NCBI GenBank assembly: GCA_029339505.1
Contig: JAQISU010000155.1
Coordinates: 19,102,001 to 19,166,000 of the forward strand
DNA length: 64,000 bases
Reading direction: 5' to 3'
From: Unio delphinus
Taxonomy: Eukaryota; Mollusca; Bivalvia; Unionida; Unionidae
Shown here piece by piece: positions 48,822-61,448 of this stretch. A program made the translations under genes and the position numbers. Each line of letters starts with the position of its first letter. The stretch's first letter is position 1. The notes beneath the pieces were generated by a model. That model worked only from the letters and a program-made list of their open reading frames with translations. It was not told the origin of the DNA and made no database searches.

Positions 48822-49604
48822 ATCATGGATTGATTTTGTTTCCAGTTGGGCATAACATACAAGTGAGTAAACAGTGCGTGTTCTTTGGACACTTTAATCT
48901 TGCTTGCACTTTTGAGTATTTAGAACTTTTCAGATGAGTATTCACAAAGACTTTTAATTTTCGTAAGTAAAATTAAATTATACCTCTTGTTCAATTATAA
49001 TTGAGAGGTTTTTAAAAGGTTTATAATATCAGATTTATAAGTTAAGAAAATTGAAATTATTATTATTTTAATAAATAGTTCAGAAGAAATACCATAGAAG
49101 TGACGGTTCATTCTTAAAGTGCACCTTACCTTTCTATTTATATTTTGTTTTCACTTGTGTACAAATAAGAAATGAAATATAATTTTAGTTTCAATGTTAT
49201 TTGTTTGGCAATTTTTATTACATGTACATCAGTATGGAAAAAGAAACAGCCAGACTGCTCTTTGTAAAAATGCCATGTCGAATTAGAAATGACCAAAATC
49301 CTTGTAGACTGAATCCTTTAAAAGCTTCTCAGCCAAGCCAACTTTTAAAGATCTATTTCTGACACCAAAATAGTGGGTCAGGATGCTGCATGTGATCTGA
49401 AATTCTTGTTTGCAAAAAGCTTTAAGGCAGGGATCAGTCTAACTAAACCAAATTTAAAGCATGCATCACTGACATAAACAAGCAGTGGATTTGTTGTTGT
49501 AGGATTTAACTGAATTGTAATTTTTAAAACAACCAAAATTTTGCTGCACAATTCTGTACAGTAATCTGTGGTTAAGTAATTATCATCATTTCTCAATTTT
49601 TCAG

Positions 49605-49766
49605 CTAAAAGAGCTTCTCGACGGCCTGTATTATTCAGTCACGATAACATCGATGGTGATGACTCAGAGGTTGATGTAGACCAGGATGATGAAAATGATA
49701 AGGATTATAAAGTGAGGTCAAGACAAGTTTCTCCAAAGAAAAAATCACCAAAGAAAAAAGCACCAG
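49605..49766 (+). CDS. PHIP/BRWD: PHIP/BRWD-like, exon p (basic/acidic tail)
   Basis: First exon after the Polinton. Acceptor CAATTTTTCAG, donor GTAAAG; 162 nt in phase with the exon ending at 32438. The product AKRASRRPVLFSHDNIDGDD, then an acidic run and SPKKKSPKKKAP, is low-complexity chromatin-protein tail. A second possible donor (GTACTT at 49773) would add two codons. Confidence 0.82.
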
Positions 49767-51443
49767 GTAAAGGTACTTGAAGGGATTATATTATGAATTG
49801 CATCATAACCCAATGATTTTATTTCTATGGCCACAAGATGAGGACATCTAGCATTGGGGTTGATGATTTGGTTGCAATTTTTATACACTCCCATGAAGTG
49901 GAGCATATTGTGTTATGATGTCTGCTGATCTGGTTTTGATTGAACTTGAAATACAGGCTTGCATCAGCAGGATTTTTGATGGGTTTGATAATGAATGAGA
50001 GCTATGCTTTTTAAGGAAGCAATCTTGTATCAGATTGATGAGTTTGTTACCACTTTGGATTTTTTTATATAATATTTTGATAAAACCTAAATTTTAGGTT
50101 TATGTGATTGAAATTTAGCACAAATTAGATACCTAAGACTGCATTTGTGATACAGTTTTTATTAAATTTGGTAAATATGCTCATATTTTTTTAAATTATG
50201 GGCAATATCTATTTATATTAATGAGATGACCATACATAGGAGTGACTGAACTTCTTACCTCATGAGAGACTAGTTCTGACCTGATTGTAATCAGACTTGG
50301 TGAATAGATGTTTGATGATTTTTATTATGAGGCAATCTTACATCTGATTTGTTGGTTTTTAAACTCTGGACACCGTAATATACAGTGAATAGATCTGTGT
50401 GATCAAGATCTTGATTGGATATGATTATGAATAAAATTCATGCATATTAATGATCTGATTTTGCATGTGATTGGTTGGTTTTTATACTCTGGACACTGTA
50501 ATATACAGTGAATAGATCTGTGTGATCAAGATCTTGATTGGATATGATTATGAATTAAATTCATGCATATTAATGATCTGATTTTGCATCTGATTGGTTG
50601 GTTTTTATACCCTGGACACTGTAATATACAGTGAATAGATCTGTGTCATCAAGATCTTGATTGGATATGATTATGAATTAAATTTATGCATATTAATGAT
50701 CTGACTTTGCATCTGATTGGCAGAACTTGTTAACATTCTGGCATCAATATTTCTGATCAGATTTTGATCAAACTTGTCAAATATCCTTATATTACATGGG
50801 ATGTGTTTGATTGTGCATAAGATCTATGGAAATTAAAGAGTTAACCTTGTGTCAGGTTGGCTAGGATTTTTACCTCCATGGAGACTGAATTCCTGTCAGA
50901 TTTTGATCTGCCTTGGTAAATAAGCTTATATTATCAGTATTATTGTTGTCATACATAGGTTCTGTAATAGGTGACATATGTACATGGATACATTACATTT
51001 CTTAGGCTGAGCTTGATACATCTGTAGATCTTGAGACTGTTTCTCATCCAATTTCTTGGTAGATGGGTTTACATCAAGGTCTTAGAGAAGTGTGCAGGAG
51101 ACTTCATATTAATTATACTGTTATCTTTAACTTTTTTTTCTCAGTATAGTAAAATCAGCATGATAAAGTTTGTGATTTAGTTTGCATTGTATTCTTACAA
51201 CATTACATAAGCCATCTTAATACAATGTTCAACTATTAAGTTATATAAAAATATTATATATTTTTACATACATAGCACTAAAAAAAATTGTTGATCATAA
51301 ACATTATCATTTTCTTTTGATGTATGCATGTTAGAGCAGTTGCATTGAACTTGAAATTCCCTTCTTTAACTGTCAAATACATCATTTGAAATGAAGTATA
51401 CATGAAAAATGCTTTTAAACATTTGTGGTTTTTTTTTCTTCAG
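49767..51443 (+). other. Last intron, with a 123-bp repeat
   Basis: GT-AG intron of 1.7 kb, with acceptor TTTTTTTCTTCAG. About 49900-50940 is repeat-like, including three copies of a 123-bp unit. No exon recognised. Confidence 0.75.
50345..50722 (+). repeat. 123-bp tandem repeat, 3 copies
   Basis: Units start near 50345, 50468 and 50591 and share TCTGGACACTGTAATATACA, GTGAATAGATCTGTGTGATC and TCATGCATATTAATGATCTG with few differences. Surrounding sequence holds more diverged relatives (TCAGATTTTGATC words). Confidence 0.85.
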
Positions 51444-52084
51444 CACAATCTAAGAGTAATAAAAAGTCATCTGCCAAGAAATCTATACTGCAGGATTCAT
51501 CGAGTACAAGGTCATCAGAAACACAACATAGATCTTATAGTACAAGAGCAGCAACTGGGACAATAAAACGACGGCGCTACGATCTGGAAGGATTCTTTAC
51601 AGATGACCATGAAGAAAAAGAATATGACTCTAGTAACGACGTTGAATCATCTAAAAACAGTGACTCAGAAAATGACACAAATTCATCTACATCATCATCA
51701 TCATCATCTTCTTCATCTGGTTCCAACTCATCAGACTCGGAATCAGATTCAGATACCTGTGATAGAACTTTATCTCAAAAATCTTCTCAAGGAATTCGCA
51801 GATCTCTGCGAGCAGCAGCAATGGAATCTTCTACCAGTGTACGATCCACAAGACACTCCACAAAACCTGACTATGCAAAATCATCTACCTCATCTTCACA
51901 GGATAGTGGCATAAGGACTAGGTTTCAGGGTCGCAGGACAGTTAAATATGAAGAAGACAGTGATGATGATAGCAGAAATAAATCTGATTCAGACTCTTCA
52001 AGGAAAAATAGTTTTAATGTGAGTAGTCGAGGACGGGTGCGAAAACTGACTGCACGAGCTCGTGCCAGCCTTCTCAGGGAGTAA
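51444..52084 (+). CDS. PHIP/BRWD: PHIP/BRWD-like, last coding exon
   Basis: Acceptor TTTTCTTCAG; 641 nt close the frame at TAA 52082-52084. The product AQSKSNKKSSAKKSILQDSS continues with STRAATGTIKRRRYDLEGFF, an acidic Ser/Asp/Asn tract with a TCA/TCT-encoded Ser run, several basic RSTRHSTKP-type segments and a C-terminal RGRVRKLTARARASLLRE. Tail composition and the basic C-terminus agree with PHIP/BRWD family ends. An ATG just upstream at 51425 is in the intron and not used. Confidence 0.92.
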
Positions 52085-52405
52085 TGATTCATTGCATATT
52101 CAGTCCATATTAATTTTAGGTTCATGCTCCACAAAGGATTCCCATCATGACATTATTATGTATAGTATATGTTACTATGCTGTCAAACAGCTTGCATGTT
52201 AAATTTCTAATGTAGTTTGAAATAGTGCAATCATGTTACAGAAACTTTCCACTTTAATTTGCGTCTGTATCTTATATTCATTTGTTGTGAATGAATTTAT
52301 GAACATAAATTGTTTTTGTACTTGAGAGAGTCTATTCTGATCATTGTTAAAGGACAGAGTCTGGTCTGATCATTGTTAAGGGACATATATTTTATCATTA
52401 ATAAA
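52085..52405 (+). terminator. 3' UTR and poly(A) signal
   Basis: AATAAA at 52400-52405 is the first canonical signal after the stop. Cleavage would be expected 10-30 bp downstream. Later signals could extend the UTR. Confidence 0.6.
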
Positions 52406-54409
52406 AGCAACAGGTATCAAGAAAAGTGGTCACAAATTTAAAAAAATCAATAGAAATGAAAACCATACCAAGAATAGTTTTGTCAGAATTGTTTTGATAT
52501 GTATATCAATTAGTTTCTACTTTTATATGTGTTCGTATTTCCTGATATTCCTCCTTGCTTGCAACAATGAAATATACCTGTTTTATTTTCACAATGGCAG
52601 CTTACTCATGCTTTGTTATACATGAGAAACACCCTGGAACCAATTATAACCCCTTAACCCTCACAGACACATCCAATATAAGTACTTGATTTCCTCAGAT
52701 ACACATCAGATGTCATTGCCTGATTGCATCTGCATGATTTTCTCAGATACCTTATTGATATAATTTTGTTACCACCTCTGATATAAGTTTCTCTGGTACC
52801 CAGTACTGACATAGCAAGCCAGTATTATAGGCAGGTAATTATCATGGTCCCAATTTAATATGGCCATCCCTTCTGTACAGGGAATATGGCCTTGTAATAG
52901 GGGTGGCCTTGTAAGAGGGGTGGCCTTTTCTGAGGGGGACTATATTTGTGAGAAGTATATGTATATATATATTTAGTGAGAAAGCTAGATGTAATTTCAA
53001 AGCATTTAATATCTTCATTTAAAAGTAATATTAATTATTAAAAAGTTCTTTTGACTTAAAAGTATACTTGTTTCAAGTGAACATATTTTACTAGTTCTTG
53101 ATTCTTAAGTGTGAAATGTGATTGGGGTATTGCCTGCCCACACATTGGAAAAAACATTCAGAAGCATCATTTAAATCTTGACATCACTTGAAATTAAAAA
53201 TCATTTTCTTTCTATTGCACTGCTGCAAAATATTATCCTTATCTGTCACAATGTTTAGGGTTTTTTTAAAATAGATTTTCGAATATCAAAATTGTTTGGC
53301 ACTTTTACTTTCAAAGAATTTTCCATTTACATGACCTGTTAAAGTTTTGTGATGATTTATTCTTATGAAACTAATTGTACTGCAGTTTAATCATGCCCAT
53401 AAAACGTTTGCAGAATGCTTTACTTACAAAGGAAGTATATCATGTACTGTCGCATGAATTTTCGGTCTTTGTTTGGTACCTTGTTTTGTTTAAGGTTCAT
53501 TTCTCATTGTTTTAATCCACAAAACTTATATTTAGCCTATGTTATTTATAGTTATCACAACATTGTTGGGCCCATTTCCTTTAAACATCGGTATTTTGTT
53601 GATTATGATATAATCAGCGAACACTTGTTCAATATTGAAACCCTGACATCTGCAAACAGACATCGGAAAAGAAAATGTGATTAATTACCTTACCATATGA
53701 ATTAAATATTTGATTTGGACACGTATTAGATCAAATGTGTCCACTTTTATTGAGTAATTTTGATATTTTTGGTCTGAAATGCTGGCCACATGCCACATCA
53801 GATAGATGGGCACCCTTGAGGATAACTTTAGTAAACAAACTTTTCATACTGGTGGCTGAGGCTGGTGCGGGGCAACACTGTAGTAATATCTGTTTTCTGA
53901 TTGGTTATTCATTGACCACATTTACATAACAGTCATTTCATTCCAGTATCAACTGGTATGCAGACTTTCCCATAACTCAGAATAATTTTTTGCTTCATAT
54001 TTCTGCACAGTATGAGCGGGGGTGGGGATGATTCCAAACTTGAACTGTGATGTTGGAGGGTAGTTATTTGTGGTCTTACCAGCAACAAAAGTCTGTTAAG
54101 TTTTTTGTAAATGATACAAAGTAGATCTTTTACAAGTAAACATGCAGGTCATCAATTACAACTTAAAGACAATAAAATGATTTTACATTTCTCAAAATTC
54201 AAGAGTAAAATCTTTTTTGTCAATTTATAAGTTGAAACTTATTAAGCACAGCTTTATTGCAGATGTTATTTAAAATTCCACCTACATAGTTAATGCAAGT
54301 AATTACAGCTTAATCAGCTAACACAATTGCCACAAATTGACAGATTTATAGATTTATGCTGATTTAGTTCTGACACCAGGAAATTAATGTTTCTTCACAT
54401 ACACACACA
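52406..54409. other. Downstream region without recognised gene
   Basis: AT-rich. Around 52850-52935 there is a short GGCC-rich motif series (TATGGCC, GGGGTGGCCTTGTAAGAGGG) that looks like part of a degraded repeat. Open frames here (up to 89 codons) show no domain. Confidence 0.55.
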
Positions 54410-54416
54410 CATGCAC

Positions 54417-54417
<1 letters not shown>

Positions 54418-54454
<37 letters not shown>

Positions 54455-54735
54455 GACTTTGTATAGCGCATAATCTTTAGAAGCTCTAAGTGCTTTACAA
54501 CATCTATAATGATGTGACTACACACACACACACACATATTTGTTTTTCCAGTCTTGTAGAAGTAGAGAACATTGTGATGAAATCTGGTCTTATGAGTTTT
54601 GATGAATGATTTGTTAAGGAATGAAATATAGCTAATAAATAATAATAATAGTGAGGATTTTGTATAGCGCCTAATCTTTAGAAGCGCTGAGCGCTTTACA
54701 ACATTTATAATGATATGACTACAAAGGAAACACCT
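54418..54735 (-). mobile_element. Two antisense LINE-type 3' ends with (AAT)n
   Basis: Two adjacent copies (about 54418-54515 and 54638-54725) start with AATAATAAT and continue GAGGA[CT]TTTGTATAGCGC, TAATCTTTAGAAGC and GCTTTACAACAT.TATAATGAT, the inverse of the 3' end at 57380-57486. A CA microsatellite separates them at about 54520-54536. Confidence 0.6.
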
Positions 54736-56990
54736 AGAAATTAGAAAACATATAAATGCTGAAAATATTTAAGGTAGGAAACATTATTAAGTCTTTAAGT
54801 TTGTTCTTGCAGTTGAAAAGGTGAGTTTTAGGAGCAGTCTTGAAAGGGATCACTGTCTTTGTGTCTATGTTCAGCGGGCAGTTTCGTTCCAAATTGCAAA
54901 AATAATAGCAAATAACAAAAGTAATATGGTGAAAGTTTACAGACTTTTTTTTATAAATTCTATGTAATGATTAATACATTGAAAAACAACTATAATTTGA
55001 TATATTCTGTGAAAATTGGTGAATGTAACCAAATGGAAAAGGAATACAGACCTGTTTATTCCCATTACTGTTTTTAGAACTTGTAAAGAACCATGTATTA
55101 TGCACAGTTTCAACATGAACAAAGTAGGAGACTTCAGGCCCAAACTTAATTTAACAAATTTAACATCTAGAGACAATTATCACTACTGATTTTTATTACT
55201 AAAAATAAAAAAAATTATACTTTGATTAGTCAATTGTTTATGATAAAAATCTCTTAAGTGTTCATAAATGGCCACCTTCAGTCCTTTGAGTAAGATCAAA
55301 TAATATATCTTTTTAACATACATTATTTGCTGAAGTAAATGTTAGTTTTACAGCAGTAATGGTTACCATTACTTTGTGATTGGTACAATTATTCTGTTAT
55401 AGTGTTTTGATCACTTTTTTTGGATGCTGTAGTAACTTTTTTGGCTGAGTGTCAGACTCATAATCCATGGCTTGTTGGCTCAAAACCCAGCCAGGGTCAG
55501 CTACTTCATTGTGTCATTGAGAACAGCAGTAGCACATATTTCCTCAGCATTATATACATGTAGACAATAATACAATGTACACAACAATGATATCATTGTT
55601 CCAAGTTTCAACTTGGTTTCTTCTATATGTGCCACTGTCATTTCCTTGCCAGTTTGTTGGGGTCTTTTTTTCAATTTGTAGGCTATACTCTATTTATTAT
55701 CAAAAAAAAATATATGTGGTGTATAAAGTAGTTAGAGGTAATTTTGTAATAACTGGTTGTAAATTACAAATCTGTAATTGGCTCAGATATCAGAGCAGGG
55801 TATCCACATGTATCGATCCAATAAAAATTGTCAGTATAATATCAAGCACCTGCTATCTTGGTAGATAAGCCATGCAAATATGAATTTTGTGCACTACAGT
55901 ATGTATTCACTGTTAAGTAAAACATCTCTATTTTAAATACATATCCTTTGAATAACATTCATGGTTTCTTTAAATTGTACAGATGCATAGTCAGCATCTG
56001 GTTCATTGTGAATCATACCCCATCTCTTGCCTTTGAAAGTATTTACCTGGCACAATTGCAGTCTAGCTGACGATTATTTAATCCAGTGGTTCGCAACCTT
56101 TCTTTGTTGCGACTTTAATTTGGTAACAAACAGGACCTTCCTACCCATAGGCTTAAGGAACTGTTATTTCTGCAGGTTGTATACAGTTTAATAATACTGT
56201 ACCAACTTTTTATTTTTACCTGTGTGAACATAAGCATCACAAACCATGCACTTCATGATGTCCATTAGGCTGTTCAGCTTGTTAAAAAGAGTTTCCTTAA
56301 CATTGCACTTTTCTTCATTGTTGCCAATTACAAACGTTTTCACAGTTGGAACAAAGTTGGGTTTGAAGTTTGTTTTTTTATATAAAAAGATTAAATAATC
56401 TTCAGCTAAATTATAATTGAGACAGGTAATTATCAGATAGACAAAAACAGGAACATTCAATACTTCTGTTTTAAATTAGATTTTTGTATTATATCTAATA
56501 TCAACTTATGCTATCAGGAACTCAGTGATATATGAAATGAGCTGATTTGTTACTGCTTGTACTGAAAATTATTTTCTATTAAGAGGTTCTATATACTTAA
56601 TAAAACTAGTATAGTTCTGTCACTTACTGTAAGTAGGTATATGATTAAGTTCTTACTGTTGTTTGCCATGCCTGAGGATCAAGCCTTTTCCTTTAAATTA
56701 AATTAAATTTTTCCATCATGAGCTAATCATTGTGAAATACTTTCTTTCTTGGGTACTGTTTGGGGTTTGCTGAAAATTCTATATTTTATGTGATATTTTT
56801 CTCTGCCACCAATTTCCTAGATGAGAAACAAACTATGACCCAATTAAGTAGCTTAATTAGACTGAAGAAGACAGTTCAACTTTATTGTTTTATGGAACAA
56901 CAACACATGAAGGTTGTATCATCCATTGTAAATTGTTTTTCATCTTTCTGTCTGTTACCACTCTAAAGTCCATATTTCTGATCCAGTTTC
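54736..56990. other. Intergenic, possible SINE trace
   Basis: No gene found. At about 55440-55515 a tRNA-like stretch (TGGCTGAGTGTCAGACTCATAA ending CTCAAAACCCAGCCAGGG) could be the head of a degraded SINE. The 90-codon minus frame at 56188-56460 has several Cys residues but no recognised domain. Confidence 0.45.
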
Positions 56991-56995
56991 ATGAA

Positions 56996-57118
56996 AGCTT
57001 GGAATATGGTTTATATCGTAGGAATCATGCATATTAAGCTTGGAATATGGTTTATATCGTAGGAATCATGCATATTAAGCTTGGAATATGGTTTATATCG
57101 TAGGAATCATGCATATTA
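56996..57118 (+). repeat. 41-bp tandem repeat, 3 copies
   Basis: Three essentially identical units of AGCTTGGAATATGGTTTATA followed by TCGTAGGAATCATGCATATTA. They abut the LINE fragment below. Confidence 0.9.
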
Positions 57119-57149
57119 ATGGGGTGATTTTGCATCTGGTGTACACACC

Positions 57150-57490
57150 AGCAAGATACATAAGCTCCTCTTCTGAGAATCGTATACTCATTATTCCCAC
57201 TATGAAAACGAAGTCATATGGACAACCTTCTTTTGCATACCAGAGCTCAGCAACATGGAATGAATTGCCCATTGAAATTAGACACACGCGGTGATCCCTT
57301 TCAAGAGTGCTCTTAAAACTCACCTTTTTTGACTGCAAGAACAAATTTAAAGACCTGATAATGTTTCCTATCTTAAATATTTTCAGGATTTTTTATGTAG
57401 TCATATCATTATAGATGTAAAGCACTTGGAGCTTCTAAAGATTAGGCACTATACAAAGTCATCATTATTATTATTATTATTATTAAAAAG
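57150..57490 (+). mobile_element. 5'-truncated LINE with reverse-transcriptase ORF 3' end
   Basis: The frame near 57170-57290 encodes TKSYGQPSFAYQSSATWNEL then PIEIRHTR, like the F...A..WN.LP...R segment near the end of many non-LTR retrotransposon ORF2 proteins; nearby frames give a LKLTFF-type continuation. It ends with GTAAAGCACTTGGAGCTTCT, a TATACAAAGTC word and an (ATT)n tail. Frame breaks show it is dead. It gives the identity of the tails at 6085 and 54418. Confidence 0.65.
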
Positions 57491-58129
57491 GTAAAATCAG
57501 CATGATAATAACTTTGGGATTGGGGTACAGTGCCACATAGTTTGCCTGCTTAGCAACTGTCATGTAAGCCAGGTGGCCAATATCAGGCCTTTATGGTTCT
57601 GTTGTTACAGTTTAGTTAGATTATTTCATTTGCAGATACTTCCTAAACCCCATGATAGATTCTCATCATATTTCGAATGAACCATTATAAAGCAAAGATA
57701 ATTTATTTTACAGCAAGTATGCCTTTTACTTGGGGTAATGGCCATAATAACATAAAGCTTGTATTACAGTTTGGATTAATGTTCATTTGTTTGCTAATAT
57801 TTCCTAAACCACTTTAGTGATTCTCGTCATTTATGGCAATAATCATTTTGAAGCAAACAAATTATTCTATGACATACTTATTTGCCTCAAAAGGGTCATG
57901 GTCACATTCATTTGCATATATTTCCTTAACCATTGATGGCTGAATAAATATGCAAATTAATTTTTTTAAATGCATGCACTTTTGTGCCTTGGTCAAGATC
58001 AGTCATGAAATTGTATACTGAACTTTTTGGGTTTAAATTCATTTTATTTATTTGTATTTTTATAAGTCTATGATGGATTTGTTAATACACTAGAATTATT
58101 ATGAAGCTAAAATGATCATTTTGCAAGAT

Positions 58130-58189
<60 letters not shown>

Positions 58190-59860
58190 CTTGAAGTGGT
58201 CTTGAATTTTCACAAAAGTTTTGATTGTAGGCTTGATGTGCAAGGCAAAGATCACTTTGTATTTATGAAACTTTCTTCATATGTATGATATTTTTTTCTT
58301 CCCCTATATAATTTTGATGTCTGATGCAATAAATATCACAAGACTGTCATAGAAGGATGATTGCTGGATAGATAATGCTTAAAAAGAGAAAGACAAGTAG
58401 AATATGACATATAGACACATAATAACAGCAGTGGTTAAGACTTGTGATGCTATATGTTTTTTAGATGAAGATGAACAGATTATATGTGGCACTGAAAGTA
58501 GTGACTGATTAACTGCATGAAAATAATCATACTGTCTTAAAACCAATAAATATACAAGGAAGGGGATTAATAATTGAGGAAAGCATTGAAAAATGCTATT
58601 TTCCTGCAGATTTTTAGTGAAGTTATTCATCAGCTTGCATTTTTATCACTTTGCTGTGTGCAAACATTCCTGAAGATTATCATTGGAAAATTCCCTTTTT
58701 TTTGTTGTTGTTGAACTGGGAAAGCAGTTTTCATGAAACATCACCAAACTGTTCATATGATTTTATTTTCATAAAGTGGTTAGTGACCTTTTTTTAAAAT
58801 AATTACAACACAATTCAGAAAATCATCTTTTCTGGAGTCAAATTATCCTTTATCTGTTTCAGAGCTTTGTAGATTTCCTAATATGTACCATTAATGATTG
58901 GTTTTAACATCATTATTCCCAACACAACCCAAACCTTCTGGATCCAGATTATTATTAGATGATTAGAAATCTTTACATTATGCAAACAGTATGTGGATTT
59001 GCAATGACTTAAAACCATTCAACATGAAAGCCAAAATCTCTTATTTTTAATTTTTTTTTTTAGCTTGGCTCTAATGCTTTAAAAGTAGATCTTTCTTTCC
59101 ATTCATGGTAGAACTGACAATTAAGCACTCTATAAATGGCAAAATAATTGGGTTTGGGGATTTGGGTAGGTTTTGTATCCCAGTACTTTAATCTTTGTCT
59201 AGTAAATCAAGACCTTTGTAAAATATTTTAAGGTAAAATTTTGCATCGCGTGGCAAGCTCACGCTCATTCGTCTTTTTCCCTCTTTTCATGAACTAGATT
59301 CATTCAAAAGCTCATCATTTTACATAGGAATATGTAGAAAAAAGATTAGTTGATGTGCTTTTTAGAAGAACACATGTTTTGTATGCAGCTCTTAAGTTCA
59401 TATAATTATATAAATGTTTTATTGCTATGCACTTGTGTTTTGCCAAATTTGGTACTGTGGCAACCAATACTGATTATTGATAATTTACCTGATATAAATA
59501 GGATCATCGGCATCATTTGGTATGCAGTTTTTCTTATGTTTATGCCATACTTTCCTTTTATTTTGATACATCCTTGCACTAATTAGGACTATGTGATTTA
59601 ATAGATGAAGAAGTCTTCCATTAGTTTTGTAATCTTTTTGTCTAGATATATATTCAATTTATTTTCTTTGTTAGCTTATTCCACTCATTACACTTGTCTT
59701 TGGATAGTTAAATTCATCTAGATTAATAAGAAATGTCATCATGAAGAAAAAAACTCAACTTACTACTCTTTCTGTTACTATGGCTATAAGGAATATATTG
59801 TAAAAAAATATTTTTAAAAATTAAGTTTTATCTTTCATCGCATACATTCAGTATTATTTT
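57491..59860. other. Intergenic repeats, no gene
   Basis: About 57500-57960 holds two diverged copies of a block with TTGC[AT][AG]ATA.TTCCTAAACC words. A (CT)n microsatellite lies at 58132-58186. No coding feature was recognised. Confidence 0.55.
58132..58186 (+). repeat. (CT)n microsatellite
   Basis: About 26 CT dinucleotides. Confidence 0.95.
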
Positions 59861-59862
59861 CA

Positions 59863-59865
<3 letters not shown>

Positions 59866-59930
<65 letters not shown>

Positions 59931-60101
59931 GTAGAACCTGTATTGAGAGACCACCTCTTTTGCCAGAAAATGTGGCCTCTCAAAACAAGTGCTATCTCAT
60001 AAGAGGTCATACTGCTATATAATCATAAAATTTGTGCACTGAGAGTGTGGTCTCTCAAGACAGGTGGTCTCAAATAGCAGTGGTCTTTCAAGACAGGTTC
60101 T

Positions 60102-60171
<70 letters not shown>
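59866..60171. mobile_element. Small MITE flanked by mirrored microsatellites
   Basis: A core of about 176 bp (59929-60104) has imperfect inverted ends CAGTAGAACCTGTATTGAGA and its inverse (TCTTTCAAGACAGGTTCTAGTG at the right). It is flanked by (TA)n(CA)n on the left and (TG)n(TA)n on the right, so the whole 306 bp is one long imperfect palindrome. CAGTAGAACC ends and a TA target fit a pogo/Tc1-mariner-type MITE. Confidence 0.6.
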
Positions 60172-60174
<3 letters not shown>

Positions 60175-60538
60175 ACATTTTAAATGCTTGCAGAATCTCG
60201 CATGATTAAGAATAATGAAGAATTTCTAAAGAAATACTAAACATGTTTAGTCCAGCTACAAACAGCATAGAAACGGATCTGCTATCATATAATTTGCTAG
60301 CAGATCAAGGGACTATCTTTTTTGTTATTACAGAGTACTCCTAAGAAACTGTCAAGACCCAGAACTGTCAGTGCATGATGCGATAATAGATCTGGGTCTG
60401 TGTGGTTTGCCTCCACTTAAAATTGGGTAGATATGATCAATCCTTTTTCAAGCAAAGTTAATATGATATTTGGATATATAGTCTTAGATTTCCTGCGCGT
60501 GAAAGCGTTAGTACATGTACAGTCCAGTATGTAATATA
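60172..60538. other. Intergenic spacer between two DNA transposons
   Basis: Nothing recognised. Confidence 0.5.
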
Positions 60539-61448
60539 CAGTGGGGCCTTGACTTACGAGTTTAATTCGTTCCGTGACGGACCTCGTAACTCAAATTACT
60601 CGTATGTCAAATCCAATTTCCCCATAGAAATGAATTGAAATGGAATTAATCCGTTCTGGACCTCCCAAAAACACCGCAATATCGATAATTCTGAAGCATA
60701 TCCTGATGTTATAGAGGTCTTTCCAGAACTCTCTGAGGTTGCGGTTTGTGCTCTTCGTCACCTCAAATCCGCGTCGGAACAGGTGCTTGGTAAAGAGCTT
60801 CTTGAAATTAGAAATCAACTGCTGGTCCATGGGCTGCAGGATAGGGGTGATGTTGGGTGGAAGGTAGAGAACCTGCAGCAAATCAGCGTAAATAGCTTGT
60901 GCCTCCTCGCAGATTATAGCCTTCGTCACAGTATCTCCAGCGAGCTGCTTCTCCGTCAACCCACCATCAGCAGCTTCTCCATATTTTAACGGAGAGACGT
61001 CCATTGTTGTTTAATTATTTTAATGCCCTTGGCTAGCGTGATAGTCTGTATTGACTCCTTCAGCTTCAGTATGGTGCAGATCGTGGAAGTGCTACGCTCG
61101 TACTGCTTTGTCAAGTCGACTACACGCACACCTTGGTCATGTTTTTCAATAATTTCTTTATTTAATTCAATGCATATCATCTGCTTCTTTGCAAAATAAC
61201 CGCAAGCACAAATGCGAGCACAACACTACTGCAAGCTGACCGCTTAAAGTAAACGAGTGAGACATGGGATGCTTGGCAGATGTTGATGCGTTTACTGTGA
61301 CGTTCGCTGCGCCAACTAGCAGTGGGGTATCTGAAGCTGGCTCGTAACCCGAATTTAGCCTGCAACTCAAAGCAAAAAATCGCCCGAGAGACATTTTGTA
61401 TCTCAAAAAACTCGTTAGTTGGGACACTCGTAAGTCAAGGCCCCACTG
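60539..61448 (-). mobile_element. Tigger/pogo-type element, internally deleted, 910 bp
   Basis: 22-bp perfect terminal inverted repeats (CAGTGGGGCCTTGACTTACG...) flanked by TA on both sides (60537-60538 and 61449-61450). Minus-strand remnants of the transposase are present: an N-terminal helix-turn-helix piece (61180-60986, IELNKEIIEKHDQGVRVVDL) and a C-terminal DDE piece (61004-60591, VLYLPPNITPILQPMDQQLI). The middle of the transposase is missing, so it is non-autonomous. Confidence 0.88.

Larger units (their letters stand above)
32439..49604 (+). other. Intron enlarged by a Polinton insertion
   Basis: Without the inserted element and its duplicated target the host intron would be about 1.4 kb. 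Left host part 32439-32850 shows nothing; right host part 48638-49604 has a 26-bp tandem repeat at 48717-48821 and a diverged dispersed-repeat block at about 49260-49500. The element leaves both splice sites intact. Confidence 0.85.

Noticed and set aside
52850..52935. Inverted-repeat MITE
   Set aside because: GGCC-rich words recur but no paired ends or duplication could be defined.
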